Part shown: piece by piece, positions 1-9,945 of the stretch | Layout: each line of letters opens with the position of its first letter | How positions within the stretch are numbered: position 1 is the first letter of the stretch | Assembly (NCBI GenBank): GCA_949358305.1 | Contig: OX442314.1 | Location: 10,533,060-10,597,059, forward strand | From: Strigamia acuminata | Lineage: Eukaryota > Arthropoda > Chilopoda > Geophilomorpha > Linotaeniidae | Length of the DNA: 64,000 bases | Reading direction: 5' to 3' | Program-made: the position numbers and the translations under genes | Notes under the pieces: generated by a model | Databases searched by the model: none | What the model saw: only the letters and a program-made list of their open reading frames with translations | What the model was told of the DNA's origin: nothing

Positions 1-289
1 CGGTTATTTGCTGTTGTTTCCATTGGCGCCCCTTGCATTGGCGGTAGCGGCTTTGCTGTAACGCATTGGCAGCAACTTCTCGTCTCGTAGTTAATATTCA
101 CAATTCAGTATATTCAGTATAAACATAACTTAAAACTAACATATTGTTTTATTTCAATCAAAATCTACAAACTGGCTACTTTGTTTACATTTAAAAATCA
201 TATTAAAATCTACAAAAACGAACAATTCTTTTTTATCTTCTTCGTTTAGTGATTCCTGACTCAGGGTTAGTGCTGGAGTCCGATTCGTC

Positions 290-480
290 CTAGTCATAGC
301 CCAGAAAGTTTGCTTCTTTGGCGAAGTTCCAGCCATCCGGACAGCAACCGTGTTCGGAGGTCTGGCAATTCTCGAACGGATTGGGACAGCCTTCGTAGTT
401 TGGGCCTTTGGCTACGGAGACACTGTCGGGACAACAACCGAAAGTGGACTCAGAGCAGTCGGAGAAAGGTGCCATGGCGC
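290..480 (-). CDS. papilin cassette exon, partly degenerate, ending in a stop
   Basis: Reading down the minus strand, an acceptor (CACCACAG) at 481 opens a phase-1 exon. It encodes one good papilin (lustrin-like) cassette: Cys-rich with STFGCCPD, then AKGPNYEGC. A second cassette follows that begins normally (HGCCPDGWNFAK) but decays where GPNFEGC is expected, reading EANFLGYD followed by TAG at 290-292. The open reading would continue beyond the TAG for about 20 residues. Either this is a true terminal exon, since AATAAA-like sequence occurs near 150 on the minus strand, or it is a decayed or duplicated exon. The family is known from insect papilin and nematode MIG-6 as basement-membrane matrix proteins. 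Assignment to papilin rests on motif recognition and on the TSP1/ADAMTS block of the same strand at 10-15 kb. Confidence 0.6.
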
Positions 481-689
481 CTGTGGTGGTGCTTTTGGAG
501 CGCAAATTAAGATAAGAATAAAATCAAAACAGATCGGCCATTACAGGCAGCAAGGAAAAATAACGTCACACTAGACGCATTCGAAAAGTAAATTGTTATT
601 TCCATTACAAATAACGCCATCGAATGCACTTTTACTCATGAAAAAGCTTTCAAATAAAAACACTTTGCACGTTCGAGAAATGTAAAAAT

Positions 690-740
690 AAAGAAAATAA
701 AATAAAATAAAATAAAATAAAATAAAATAAAATAAAAAAA
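690..740. repeat. (AAAAT)n microsatellite
   Basis: About eight to nine units of AAAAT lie in the intron between the cassette exon and the Ig exon of the papilin-like gene. The remaining bases 481-1026 are AT-rich intron with nothing else recognisable. Confidence 0.85.
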
Positions 741-1026
741 ATGGATAGTTTTGACAGGCAGAGGTAATTGCATTTTGACTAAGATTTGACCCATGGTCAA
801 CAAAACACTTTTTAAGCCAAAATTCATTTTATAGAACAAAATTTGACCTTTTTGAAGCATAAAAACTGACAACTTTTACAAAATGAATTTTTTAGACTCA
901 AAAAATTCATTTTACGCGTGAAAAAATTGATCTGTTTTGCTATTTTCTGTGCTAGTGATGCCAAAACTGTTAAGTTATTCCCGTAATCTCTAGCTATTAT
1001 TTAGACATTCATTGTCTAATTTATAC

Positions 1027-1305
1027 CTTCGACAATAAGGCGCGTGTGTTTTTCAGCCGGTGTTCTGAAGCCGTTGTCGGCCACACAGGTGTAAAGACCA
1101 ACATCCGACGGCAGAACGTCTTGGATCTCGAGATAATCGTGAATGAATTGTATGCGCACGTCGTCGATGGGAAAATCCTGTCCATCTTTCCACCAGTAAA
1201 TGAAAGGCCGTGGTTCTCCGTGCGCGATGCACAGAATTCGAGCTGTGTTGTTAATACGAACTCGCACCTCCTCGTCCGACGGATCAATCCGCGGCGACGG
1301 ACGAC
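1027..1305 (-). CDS. immunoglobulin-domain exon (papilin-like)
   Basis: This 279-bp exon has phase 1 at both ends, which is typical of an Ig-domain module. The acceptor is TTGCAG at 1306 and the donor is G|GTATAA below 1027. It encodes a full I-set type Ig fold: the first Cys in ARILCIAHGEP, the invariant Trp in FIYWWKDG, and the DxGxYxC signature in SDVGLYTCVADN, followed by a final beta strand. Papilins carry Ig domains near their C-terminus, so the exon fits the papilin gene read on this strand. However, it lies upstream, in transcription order, of the cassette exon at 290-480, and Ig usually comes after cassettes. See the findings on order and duplication. Confidence 0.75.
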
Positions 1306-1345
1306 CTGCAACATCGGAACTCATGCATGGACGACCCAAAAGAAA

Positions 1346-1582
1346 GAAACTAAAAGAGAAGAGTCAAAATTTTGGAAGGATCATCCCAGATAATTCAATC
1401 AAAACAAACAGAAAACAAAACAGGCAGGTGTGATACAAATTCAAAATGGCAAAATGATAAGAAATTAAATTCTTAATACAAATCTCAAATGCTACAGTGC
1501 ATCAGCTCAATTCTAGAGTGATAAATACGCATTGATTGCATCATTTTTATCAAATTAAATCTAATAGGTGAATGCTACAATC
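1346..1582. repeat. copy A of a ~235-bp near-identical duplication (copy B 6087-6322)
   Basis: Intron sequence immediately upstream of the Ig exon recurs almost base for base at 6087-6322 in the same orientation, with only a few substitutions and one small deletion (AAGA lost). Copies this similar that are 4.7 kb apart suggest a recent duplication, an insertion that duplicated its flank, or two haplotypes joined in the assembly. Confidence 0.9.
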
Positions 1583-3263
1583 CTGTGTATCGGAATGCAG
1601 ATCGACAATTTTCAAGCTGTTAAATACTAGTATGATCGGTTGCCTATCGAAAATTGTATTTAAAATCACAATTGGAATTAAAGTTAATAGAATTTAATTT
1701 GGTTTTGTCAGAGAAATATGTCAACATCACATCAATTGTTGTACATGTGTGGTAGGATAATAATACAAATAAGCTTATTCCATGGGTGAACATCACCAGT
1801 TTATGGTTATGGTTATGGTTACAGTATGCCATGCCATCGAAAAAAAATTTACGCCGAGAGTAAATGAATTCCGTGAACGAGAGAAGGAAAACAAAGGCAA
1901 AGCAGCAGAGATACAACACCCACCGCATCCAAAATCAAACCCAACGCATCCAACATCAAACCTACCATCAAACCAACCATCAAACCTACCGGTACAACCG
2001 GTACAACTGGTACAACTTCGAGGAGGCGGCGGCGGCGGATGGAGCACAAACGTGAATGTGTCTTTGGTGCTGCAACAAATCTTTTACGTGGGACTAGGAA
2101 TTGTGATGATCGCATACCTTTCTGCACTCGCTTTTTCGTTCTTCCGTGTGTTATTGAGGTTAAACAGTTGTAAAAGCACGAAAAAAAAATTAAAAAATTG
2201 ATTTTTTGAAAACTTTTATTCACCTACAAGTAAAACTTCCAGCCCGATTAGAATTGCAAGAACAATTTGGAATTTTACATGAATAATGGGGAAGAAAAGT
2301 AAAAATAAGAAAAATATTAATAAAAATATATATTTTTCTTTGAAAATTTATTATTTTAAATATTTTTGTGTAAATTTATGTATTTAATTTGCTTTCCTCT
2401 TTATTTCAGATTAAATATCCAATTATACAGCCACAATAATGACACCACAATTGGCCTTCGTCGACATCATGTTCGAGTTCGACGAGGAAATGCACAAACA
2501 TACACTTGTGTAAGTAAATCTTAAAAAATTATTTACAACTTAATCACTTTATAAATCGAGGTAAATTCGAATCGGGCGCGAACGAAATTTCGTGGTGGCA
2601 ATAGGAAATTTTTCGCTGAAGAAATTACTGGTATATTTTTTTACGACATGCCAAGTGTTGCGAGTTTACGACATCACCTCTCCCATCTGCATGAGACTCA
2701 CTGGCACCACTAAAAAGTATGTTTTTAATTCCGACATGGCGTGTCAACATACACAGCCTTTGGCGCGACATGCGACCCCGGTGCCGTGGCTACCTCCTAT
2801 AGGTGCATGCACATTTCGCGGGTCCCATTTCAGGTACCATGTTTTTGGTGCTAGTGGTCGTCTGGCACGGACTCGTGCTTGTTTCAACCCAATTTCAGCA
2901 AAGAAAAAATTGTTGGTCAGTTAGAAGAGGAAATTCATATGATTCAGCCAAAAGGATTTATAAAGGGCGAAAGATGTGTTTTTTACAAAAAAGTTTATAT
3001 AAGTTGATATGGGAGTGCCAAGTCACATTTTTGGAATGAAGATTTGTTTTAACAAGAAGGAAATTATATTGAGCCAAGATCATCAAGAAGAACAAGAAAG
3101 CGCCACTTTCCGGAACTAAATATGTATCGGTCTAGGAGCGATTTAGTTTAAACTTGGACAAATAGAGTCCAAGGTTTAAACTTTTAAAGTTATAATTTTT
3201 TTTAATTCTTTAGTCTACTTAAGTTTTCTGCTGTTTTTCAGTAATTTTCAACAGTGTAAAAAG
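1583..3263. other. repeat-bounded stretch without a confident gene
   Basis: This stretch holds a short GTTATG repeat near 1803-1825 and an imperfect CATCAAACC-type repeat near 1920-1990. It also holds an exon-like segment on the plus strand, about 2411-2510: acceptor TTTATTTCAG, donor TGT|GTAAGT, with an internal ATG at 2440 opening 24 codons. I do not recognise its product. A plus-strand open frame at 1782-2201 has a C-terminal hydrophobic segment but is largely driven by simple repeats, so I do not call it a gene. Confidence 0.4.
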
Positions 3264-3628
3264 ATGGATTTCACCAGAGGAACAAACAGAAACAGGTTTT
3301 CTTTTGCTAAAAAATTAATAGATTAATTTTTAATATTTAATTTTCATTTCATTTTTTTTTGTATTGCAGGTATTTAGAAGTGGAGGAATTCTTGGAGTTA
3401 TATCCAAATTTGGAAACCTATTTTAAAAAAGACAACAGAAAAGAGAGTGCTCTATATGAGTCACATGTAAGATCTTATGTATTGACAAAATATTTTCACC
3501 TGCATGAAAGTGACTTGACAACACTCATGAAAAGCCACCGTTACATCTTAACGCCGATTGTGAAGGTGGTTTCAGCCATTGATAGTAATTTAATAAAAAG
3601 AAAATTATTTTTTAAGAAAATGTCATAA
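3264..3628 (+). CDS. small spliced hypothetical ORF
   Basis: ATG at 3264 opens 32 coding bases ending in AACAG|GTTTTC. A clear acceptor (TTTTTGTATTGCAG) at 3369 restores frame exactly, giving join(3264-3295, 3370-3628) and a 96-residue product. The protein is charged and hydrophilic (YLEVEEFLELYPNLETYF, then a His/Leu-rich helix-like part, Lys-rich end). It has no signal peptide or membrane segment and no motif that I recognise. The splice-consistent frame is the only support. It sits inside the region bounded by the 235-bp duplication and close to transposon-like palindromes, so a decayed mobile-element gene is as likely as a host gene. Confidence 0.25.
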
Positions 3629-3674
3629 AATAATAGCATTGTAAAACCATTGGGTTTACTGCTACAGCTGTTGT

Positions 3675-3712
3675 AAACACTAGAACGGCCAGACCATGAC
3701 CGTTCTAGTGTT
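3675..3712. repeat. short perfect palindrome next to TTAA (possible piggyBac-like terminus)
   Basis: Arms AACACTAGAACGG and CCGTTCTAGTGTT (13 bp each) enclose about 12 bases, and the right arm runs into TTAA. A related CACTAGAACAGC motif lies near 4508. Ends of the CACTAGA type beside TTAA are seen in piggyBac-like elements. No transposase was recognised here. Confidence 0.4.
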
Positions 3713-5490
3713 AATAAAAAAAAATTAATTGCAGGTCCGTTAAACAAGAGGGCCAGGTTGTGTGTGGCACCTGAGGTTGAACCTGAGGTTAAACCTGAGG
3801 TTACTCTGAGGAGGAGAAATTCTACGTGGAAAATATCGACACGTGTATGACAAGTTTATTTTTCAAACCAGTTCAACTGTTAATAAATATATATATATTC
3901 GTCAAAACAATTTGTAACATTTTTGGTCATTGAGATAAGCCGTTTTTCATTTCTAATTCCCGCCCTCACTTGACCGATTTGTTCATTTAAGGGTAATTTA
4001 ATTTTAATTTTTTTTAGCAAGCAATTGTCATTGTTTTTATTCAGTGCTGGACTAGAAAGAAATTTAGTACCGGGAAATCTGGATAGGTCGTGCCACAGGA
4101 ACAAATTTATACCGGCCACCGAGAAGTTCCCGATATCCCACCCTGCCAGTCCAGCATTGGGGGTTTGCATCAGAAAGACAATAGTAGAGCAAGTTATCGT
4201 TAAAAGATTTTACATTTGGCACAAACACAGGTCCCTAAACGGAGTCATGGAGTTTTTTAACTTCATAAAACACTGCCATTGGCTGAAATTATCACAAACA
4301 ATATGAAGAAGTTGATATTAAGAAATAATTTAACTTCATTGCAGTTGCCAAAAATGCTAGCTATTCTATGGCAACCCAACACAAGTACAGTCAGGAGAAA
4401 TTGTGGAAATAATCAAGAGAAAGAAATAAAAGGATTCCAATAAGAGAGAATAAAAAGTTGGATATTAACCAAACTGAACACACAAGAAACGAAAACAACT
4501 TTCCACCACTAGAACAGCTAGACTGGTCAAAATGACCCAATGGGTTTCCAATAGTGTTTTTTTATGCTTTACATCATAAATCAGCAATCGTGGCATTTTC
4601 TTAAAGATGCATTAAAAAAAGAGAATTAACCTAAAACGACTGCACGCAATGTTTTAGCATCAAATTGATTTGTTTTAAATTCAGAAACACCTTGGGGCAT
4701 CCCCAACAAAGATGAAAAGACAAAGAACCACTCCATGGGTCATCCAGTAAAAGGTGACTGAAAAATTTTCCACAGTCCCAGAGAAGTCCAACCAAGAGCA
4801 TTTGAGATTGATTACAATTAATAGAGCAAGAACCTTGACCATCCTCTGAGCCGCTGATTATTTAGAAACTAAAAACCAGCACAAGGCCAGATCTTTGTTG
4901 AGGTTTAACAAGGACCCAAGAGAGATCCACTTCCCGTATTTAAATTCGGCTAACTCGTATTTCTCATTTTTTAAATATCTGAAGTTTGTCAGGACGTCAA
5001 CTGCCAAAAGACGCAACCTTTGAAAGTATTTTCCGTTATCTTATTCCCAAAGTCCAAAGCAAGACAAAGAAAATTAAAGTTCTTTCTTAATATTGATATA
5101 TTTGTTTTTCTGTTTCTTTTTTAGATTGAGGGTCACTACTAATGCCTCTGTCTGACAATAGAATACAAGAAAAAAAGTTTAAAATGGCCTTTTATGGCCG
5201 CCAATTTGAGGAGAGACTAAAGCACTATGCTTCTTACTAAGGAAGTAGAAATCAAACTAGACGCAGTAACTGACACATACTTGAAGAAGCGAAAAAAATA
5301 TCCACCACAACTTGTATGTGGATGTTGAGGGTATTATTTAAGAAGTAAAGAGACTTATTTACACCGTTTCCAAAAACGGTGATTGTGATGTGCTGTTACA
5401 CAACAGACTGGGAGGTGTGTCATAAATAGGAATTTCCACTCAGTTGTATGTTGCGCCACAAGTTAACACCAACCTGAGGGACCAACATTT
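3713..5490. other. AT-rich intergenic/intronic DNA with repeat remnants
   Basis: No coding evidence. Near 3765-3800 there are three copies of an ACCTGAGGTT motif. Around 4055-4150 lies a motif with ACCGGGAAATCTGG that partly recurs at 36040 and 41035, so it is probably a dispersed repeat. Nothing else is recognisable. Confidence 0.5.
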
Positions 5491-5525
5491 AGATTAGATT
5501 AGATTAGATTAGATTAGATTAGATT
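5491..5525. repeat. (AGATT)7 microsatellite
   Basis: Seven consecutive AGATT units, visible directly, in a non-coding AT-rich stretch. Confidence 0.95.
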
Positions 5526-6086
5526 CCATTGAAAAACGTTCAAATAAATTTGCAGCTAAAAAGTTATTAGCCAACCAGTAAAGCAACATTAAAGAACCAG
5601 ATGACAGGAATCATGTAAAAATGATCAGTTTAGCTCTTTTGACATTAACACGACATTTAAACCAATTTATGACAGATTTCTGCAAATTTAGACCAATTTA
5701 CGACAGATTTATGCAAATTCGAACCAACTTCTGCACATTTAAAGTAAATAACAGCAGATTTCTTCAAACTTAAACCAAGCATTTTGATCATGATGTCAGT
5801 ACGGCCTGCAACAGAGCGCCAGGAAAAAAGGTAGGACCCTCAGGATTTCTCCCCAGACACATTTCAACGTTGCAGAGCATAAAAGACCAATACAGATGGG
5901 CATGGAACTGATTTGGCAAGGAAAAGTAAAAATGAAGCACAATTCTTGAGAAGCCTGGATTATTATCTTGAAAGCAACAAGCGCTATCAATGCAGAAAAA
6001 GGTGCAATGTCAAATGAAATTTTCCAGTATGTAAACAATCCAATGAATCAATCTTGTGAGAAAGAACGTGTGCAACCAACTTTGAA

Positions 6087-6322
6087 AGAAACTAAAAGAG
6101 GAGAGTCAAAATTTTGGAAGGATCATCCCAGATAATTCAATCAAAACATACAGAAAACAAAACAGGCAGGTGTGATACAAATTCAAAATGGCAAAATGAT
6201 AAATTAAATTCTTAATACAAATCTCAAATGCTACAGTGCATCAGCTCAATTCTAGAGTGATAAATACGCATTGAATGCATCATTTTTATCAATTTAAATC
6301 TAATAGGTGAATGCTACAATCC
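6087..6322. repeat. copy B of the ~235-bp duplication
   Basis: Same orientation and almost the same sequence as 1346-1582. No Ig exon accompanies this copy, so the duplication covers only the upstream intron part. Confidence 0.9.
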
Positions 6323-7740
6323 AGAATAAATAAATTAAACAGCTACTAACACTAAACCGGCGACTCAAAATCCAGTCTTGATCCAATTCTTTTGTCAGGC
6401 AAGCAGAAGACCAAATTAACGACAAGAACTGCCATTTTGGTCAAAAACAGAATAGAAACTCGCGATACCACATCAGCGGAAAAGAGAGAAAAACACATGA
6501 AATTCCATCACAGACAAAATATTAACTAAAATCAAACCGTCAGATAAAAAAGCCAAATCTAATCCTTTGGTTTTGCATCATTATCATCACGAAAACGAAT
6601 GGAAACACCGAAAAACATCGATCGAAGCGAAAAGCAAACGACAAAGCACGAAATGGAATGAAGAACACAAACACGTGCGGTTGCTAAGCGAAGGAAAAGC
6701 ATCTCTATTGGTTCGAATCGACGTCAACAAATTTCAGTTAATAATAATTATTCCCACCAGAGTGACTCTGCAACTCACAAGTCAGTGTCAGAAAATGTTG
6801 AATTTTTAATCCAAATTTTTCAAACCAACAAAATGTAAAGAAAATAAAATAATAAAAAAAATTAACAAATTAACAAATTAAATAATAAAAAAATTAACAA
6901 ATTAACAAATTAAATAATTAAAAAATTAAAATCTACCTCTTTTCGCGAAATGTCACCTGTAGCCGATCCAGGCTCTACCGTCGTGGTCAAGTCTGCTCGG
7001 ACGACAAAAAAGAAATTAAAAGCGATACTGTACATCCTTCGATATTTATCAATTTTTTTCGATTAAGATCAGTTAAAATTGCTGAAGTAACGCGATTTTT
7101 AACGTGAAAACAGTATTTCAATTTGAATTAAACGTGAATTTGAATTCCTTCGTTATTTATGCCGAAAATAAAGAAAAACGTTACATTTCTTCAAAGATTT
7201 ATGAATTTCGAAAGCATTTTCAAACCTTTTCCACGGATGTTTGAGGGTTTTTAAAGAATTATTCGACCGCATTTTTGTATAAAGTTTGTGCTATTTTATC
7301 TCTTGTCGTTGCCTAATAAACAATAACATAAAAATTATTTTTTTTAAATGCGATCAAACGATGAAATATTCAAAACAAACCGCTTTTATAGTCATTTTCG
7401 TTGATTGTGGACTAAGTTGTTTTCGTTTTTCCGATTTTCTTCTTAACAATACTCGCCAACGCAGCCGGACAACTAGACAGAAATTTCTCTTGTTCTGCCA
7501 ATAAATCTTCATCCGTTTCTTTAATACTCGGTCGCTTCACGCTTATTTCTAACGAGTCGCACATGCCTGTCACCATACTCTATGCCTGTCACTTTGGCCG
7601 CCATTACTCATCTACAATACTCGCCGCGAGATGTCCCCACAAAATCAAAATCCCCACGTCGGAAATTAGAATTTGTAAAGTTTTTCTTAGATTCGAAAGA
7701 TTTTAGGAGAATTTTAATTTTTACAGGGTAAAATTGTACA
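6323..7740. other. non-coding, simple AT repeats
   Basis: A tract of AATTAACAAATTAACAAATTA-like repeats lies at 6840-6925. Elsewhere short frames without motifs are seen. No gene is supported. Confidence 0.5.
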
Positions 7741-7744
7741 GTGT

Positions 7745-8012
7745 TCCTTCAGGTTGTCAGACAGGTTTGACCGTCCCGCGTAGCCCGGGTTCATCGTGAT
7801 GAAGATGGCCATGTCCGAGTTCACTTTCACCCGTTTGTCCACCAACTCGACGCTCAAATCCTCGTTCTTCTGTCGTTCTTGGACCGTCTGGATCTGCTAC
7901 GACACGGCCGACAGCATGGCCTTCTCCAGGCGGCCGGTCGTTCTTGGAGGACCGAGTCGGCGAGGACGTTGAGTGTTGCTTCCACTTGTTGCAGGACCAC
8001 GTCCATCGGTAA
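7745..8012 (-). pseudogene. broken fragment of a cytoplasmic dynein heavy chain
   Basis: The minus strand encodes, without introns, pieces that I recognise as dynein heavy chain. The first (about 8008-7935) reads VVLQQVEATLNVLADSVLQE and resembles the tail/linker region just before AAA1. After a frame change it continues RLEKAMLSAVS-stop-QIQTVQE, then a less conserved stretch, then [19 protein letters not shown] and [17 protein letters not shown] is a hallmark of the AAA1 module. The two pieces are normally more than 100 residues apart, so an internal deletion, a frameshift and a TAG in place of a Gln codon (CAG) are all present. It is therefore a non-functional fragment, probably a processed copy or DNA captured by an element. 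The similarity is to cytoplasmic dynein 1 (Dhc64C/DYNC1H1 type) from memory. An exon of a live axonemal gene is unlikely. Confidence 0.75.
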
Positions 8013-8022
8013 AGTGTTCTTC

Positions 8023-8500
8023 GCGTTGCTATTGTTGCGTTGCTATTGTTTGCCACTGCGCCCAAGCGAGTTGACTCGTCGAGACAGTAGTTTTGTTCTT
8101 CAATTCAATGATCGTGTGTTGTACTAACACCACGTGCTTTCTTTTTTACCCGATTATCGTGCAAAACAATTATTATTTTTCTTATCATGGTCACTCGCTT
8201 GGCCTCGATTTGGCCGCCCGTTGCCAGTGTTCCTTCGGCCGCTCGCCTCTTCTGCATCCGCATCAGCGTAAACTGCTCGTCGTTTCCGAATTCGCGAGGC
8301 TCGGCTCGCCGCCCCGCATTGGCTACGCTTGCTCGCCGCCCCTGCATTCGCGTTGGCCTGCTGTGCTGCTTATCATAATATTCAGCGAAAATATATCAAA
8401 ATTTCTTGATCGTCATTAATTTTGTAACAACTCCCGGAGAAGTTATTTAGAGTCAAAGCATATTTCCCAAACAGGAAATAGAACGATACGTCGAAATAGT
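8023..8500. other. GC-rich stretch between dynein fragment and gypsy remnant
   Basis: Unusually GC-rich for this window. A minus-strand open frame (8105-8347) looks compositionally protein-like (REFGNDEQFTLMRMQKRRA) but matches no family I know. It could be 5' extension of the inserted DNA or a decayed element. Confidence 0.3.
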
Positions 8501-8736
8501 TTTCATTCAGTACCACTTCCCTGTATCACTCCAGCTGGGAGGACAAAATTACAATTACAATGCCCGATGAAGGAGGAGAAGAAGTGAGGGAAGAAAATAT
8601 TAACGAGCCATTACATCAAAATAACAGCAATACGGTTCCTGATGCAGAGATCACTCCGCCCATTGCCCCAGCATGAGTCCCACGTTTTACCAGATCCAGT
8701 CGAAGAGTGAAATCACCTGATCGATTGAATATGTAG
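8500..8736 (+). pseudogene. C-terminal end of a Ty3/gypsy pol polyprotein, decayed
   Basis: In one plus-strand frame, an acidic, Pro-rich stretch beginning near MPDEGGEEV at 8560 leads into RFTRSSRRVKSPDRLNM and a TAG at 8734-8736. A basic TRS-RRVK-PDRLN tail followed at once by the polypurine tract and LTR is the usual end of many insect gypsy-type pol genes, after the integrase. A TGA at 8674-8676 interrupts the frame at what is probably a former CGA Arg codon. The rest of gag-pol is missing upstream, so the copy is 5' truncated and cannot be active. Confidence 0.7.
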
Positions 8737-8744
8737 ACTTTAAA

Positions 8745-8761
8745 GGTTAAAGGGGGAGATG
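8745..8761 (+). other. polypurine tract of the gypsy element
   Basis: TTAAAGGGGGAGATG directly precedes TGTTGTTAG, the start of the LTR. This is the expected position and composition for plus-strand priming. Confidence 0.7.
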
Positions 8762-9613
8762 TGTTGTTAGTCATATCACGTACGTCATATGTACTAGACA
8801 CGTGCGCCGAGCCCAATTTTTCGGCGGCGGCTGGATTCAGCTGGGCGCCACCAGATGGCGGCGGCTCGAATCCGGCTCGTTCGCAGGGACCGGCGGCTGG
8901 CGGCTCAACCGATGCAGTACAGTATCGGCGGCGGCTGGCAGCTAGCCGCCCAGCCGCCAAGCCGAGTCGGCTAAGCCGACTCGGGCGCACATGGAAAAAG
9001 CCAATAAAAACGCCCAAAAAAAATTTAAAAAATAAATAAAAATTGAAATGAAATGAAATAAAAAGAATGAAAATTTGTGTTGAGATTTGAGAAGTATCGG
9101 ATTCGGTATCGGTAAAACATGATCAGAGAAGAAGGTTGGATAAAGATAAATTATTCTTTGTTGTTTTTTGATTTATATAGGGGAAATCTAGAATACAAAA
9201 CGTAGCAAAAACGTTTTGTAATGATCCAATGGCTGGGCAGTACAGATTCTGCACTGCACAGCCATTGGTTTCATTATGTTTACGTGATTACGTCCAAAAC
9301 CAAAACGTGAACGTGATCGCAATCGCATTGACGCATTTCAGCCGTTCGACGCCGGAAAATCAGCGGCGGCGGCGGCTTGTAAATTGTCGCCACACGGCGG
9401 CGGCGGCTGGGGTCCAGCCGACCAGCCGCCGAGCCGAGTCGGCTAAGCCGACCCGGCGCACATGCCTAATATGTACATTCCTGTATATCGCGTACGTCAT
9501 ACGCACTTGCTTGTATCATGATTGGTCAACGTTTGCTGACCAGTCTTTGTTTAAAACCTGAATAAACACTTGTTAGTTAAACCTAGAACTGGACAGTCAT
9601 TCCTACTTACACA
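8762..9613 (+). mobile_element. 3' LTR of a truncated Ty3/gypsy retrotransposon
   Basis: The LTR runs from TGTTGTTAG just after the polypurine tract to about CTTACACA (TG...CA ends), roughly 850 bp, with AATAAA near 9562 close to its end. It contains two related GC-rich modules (about 8810-8992 and 9355-9463), each ending in a palindromic GCCGAGTCGGCTAAGCCGA core followed by GCGCACATG. No matching 5' LTR is in the window. The exact right border is uncertain because there is no second LTR to compare. Confidence 0.65.
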
Positions 9614-9745
9614 TGGTTTCTTAAAACACTTTATTAGTAAATAATAGCAAATTAACATCATTTCAAACATTACAATAATCACACAAATGTAAATCACAAC
9701 AAAACTACATTTCCTGGTGATAATATAGAGGCAGCAGTTAGGAGT

Positions 9746-9945
9746 NNNNNNNNNNNNNNNNNNNNNNNNNNNNNNNNNNNNNNNNNNNNNNNNNNNNNNN
9801 NNNNNNNNNNNNNNNNNNNNNNNNNNNNNNNNNNNNNNNNNNNNNNNNNNNNNNNNNNNNNNNNNNNNNNNNNNNNNNNNNNNNNNNNNNNNNNNNNNNN
9901 NNNNNNNNNNNNNNNNNNNNNNNNNNNNNNNNNNNNNNNNNNNNN
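9746..9945. other. assembly gap of 200 N
   Basis: A run of exactly 200 N, probably a placeholder size. It interrupts a papilin cassette exon (9946-9994), so coding sequence is missing here. The sequence left of the gap does not continue the cassette. Confidence 1.

Noticed and set aside
1782-2201. 139-codon plus-strand frame with a C-terminal hydrophobic helix
   Set aside because: Much of it is repeat-driven (Met/Val and Pro/Asn runs). No splice or motif support and no family recognised.
8616-9039. GC-rich open frames on both strands over the LTR
   Set aside because: They arise from the GGCGGC modules of the gypsy LTR and have no protein-like motif.
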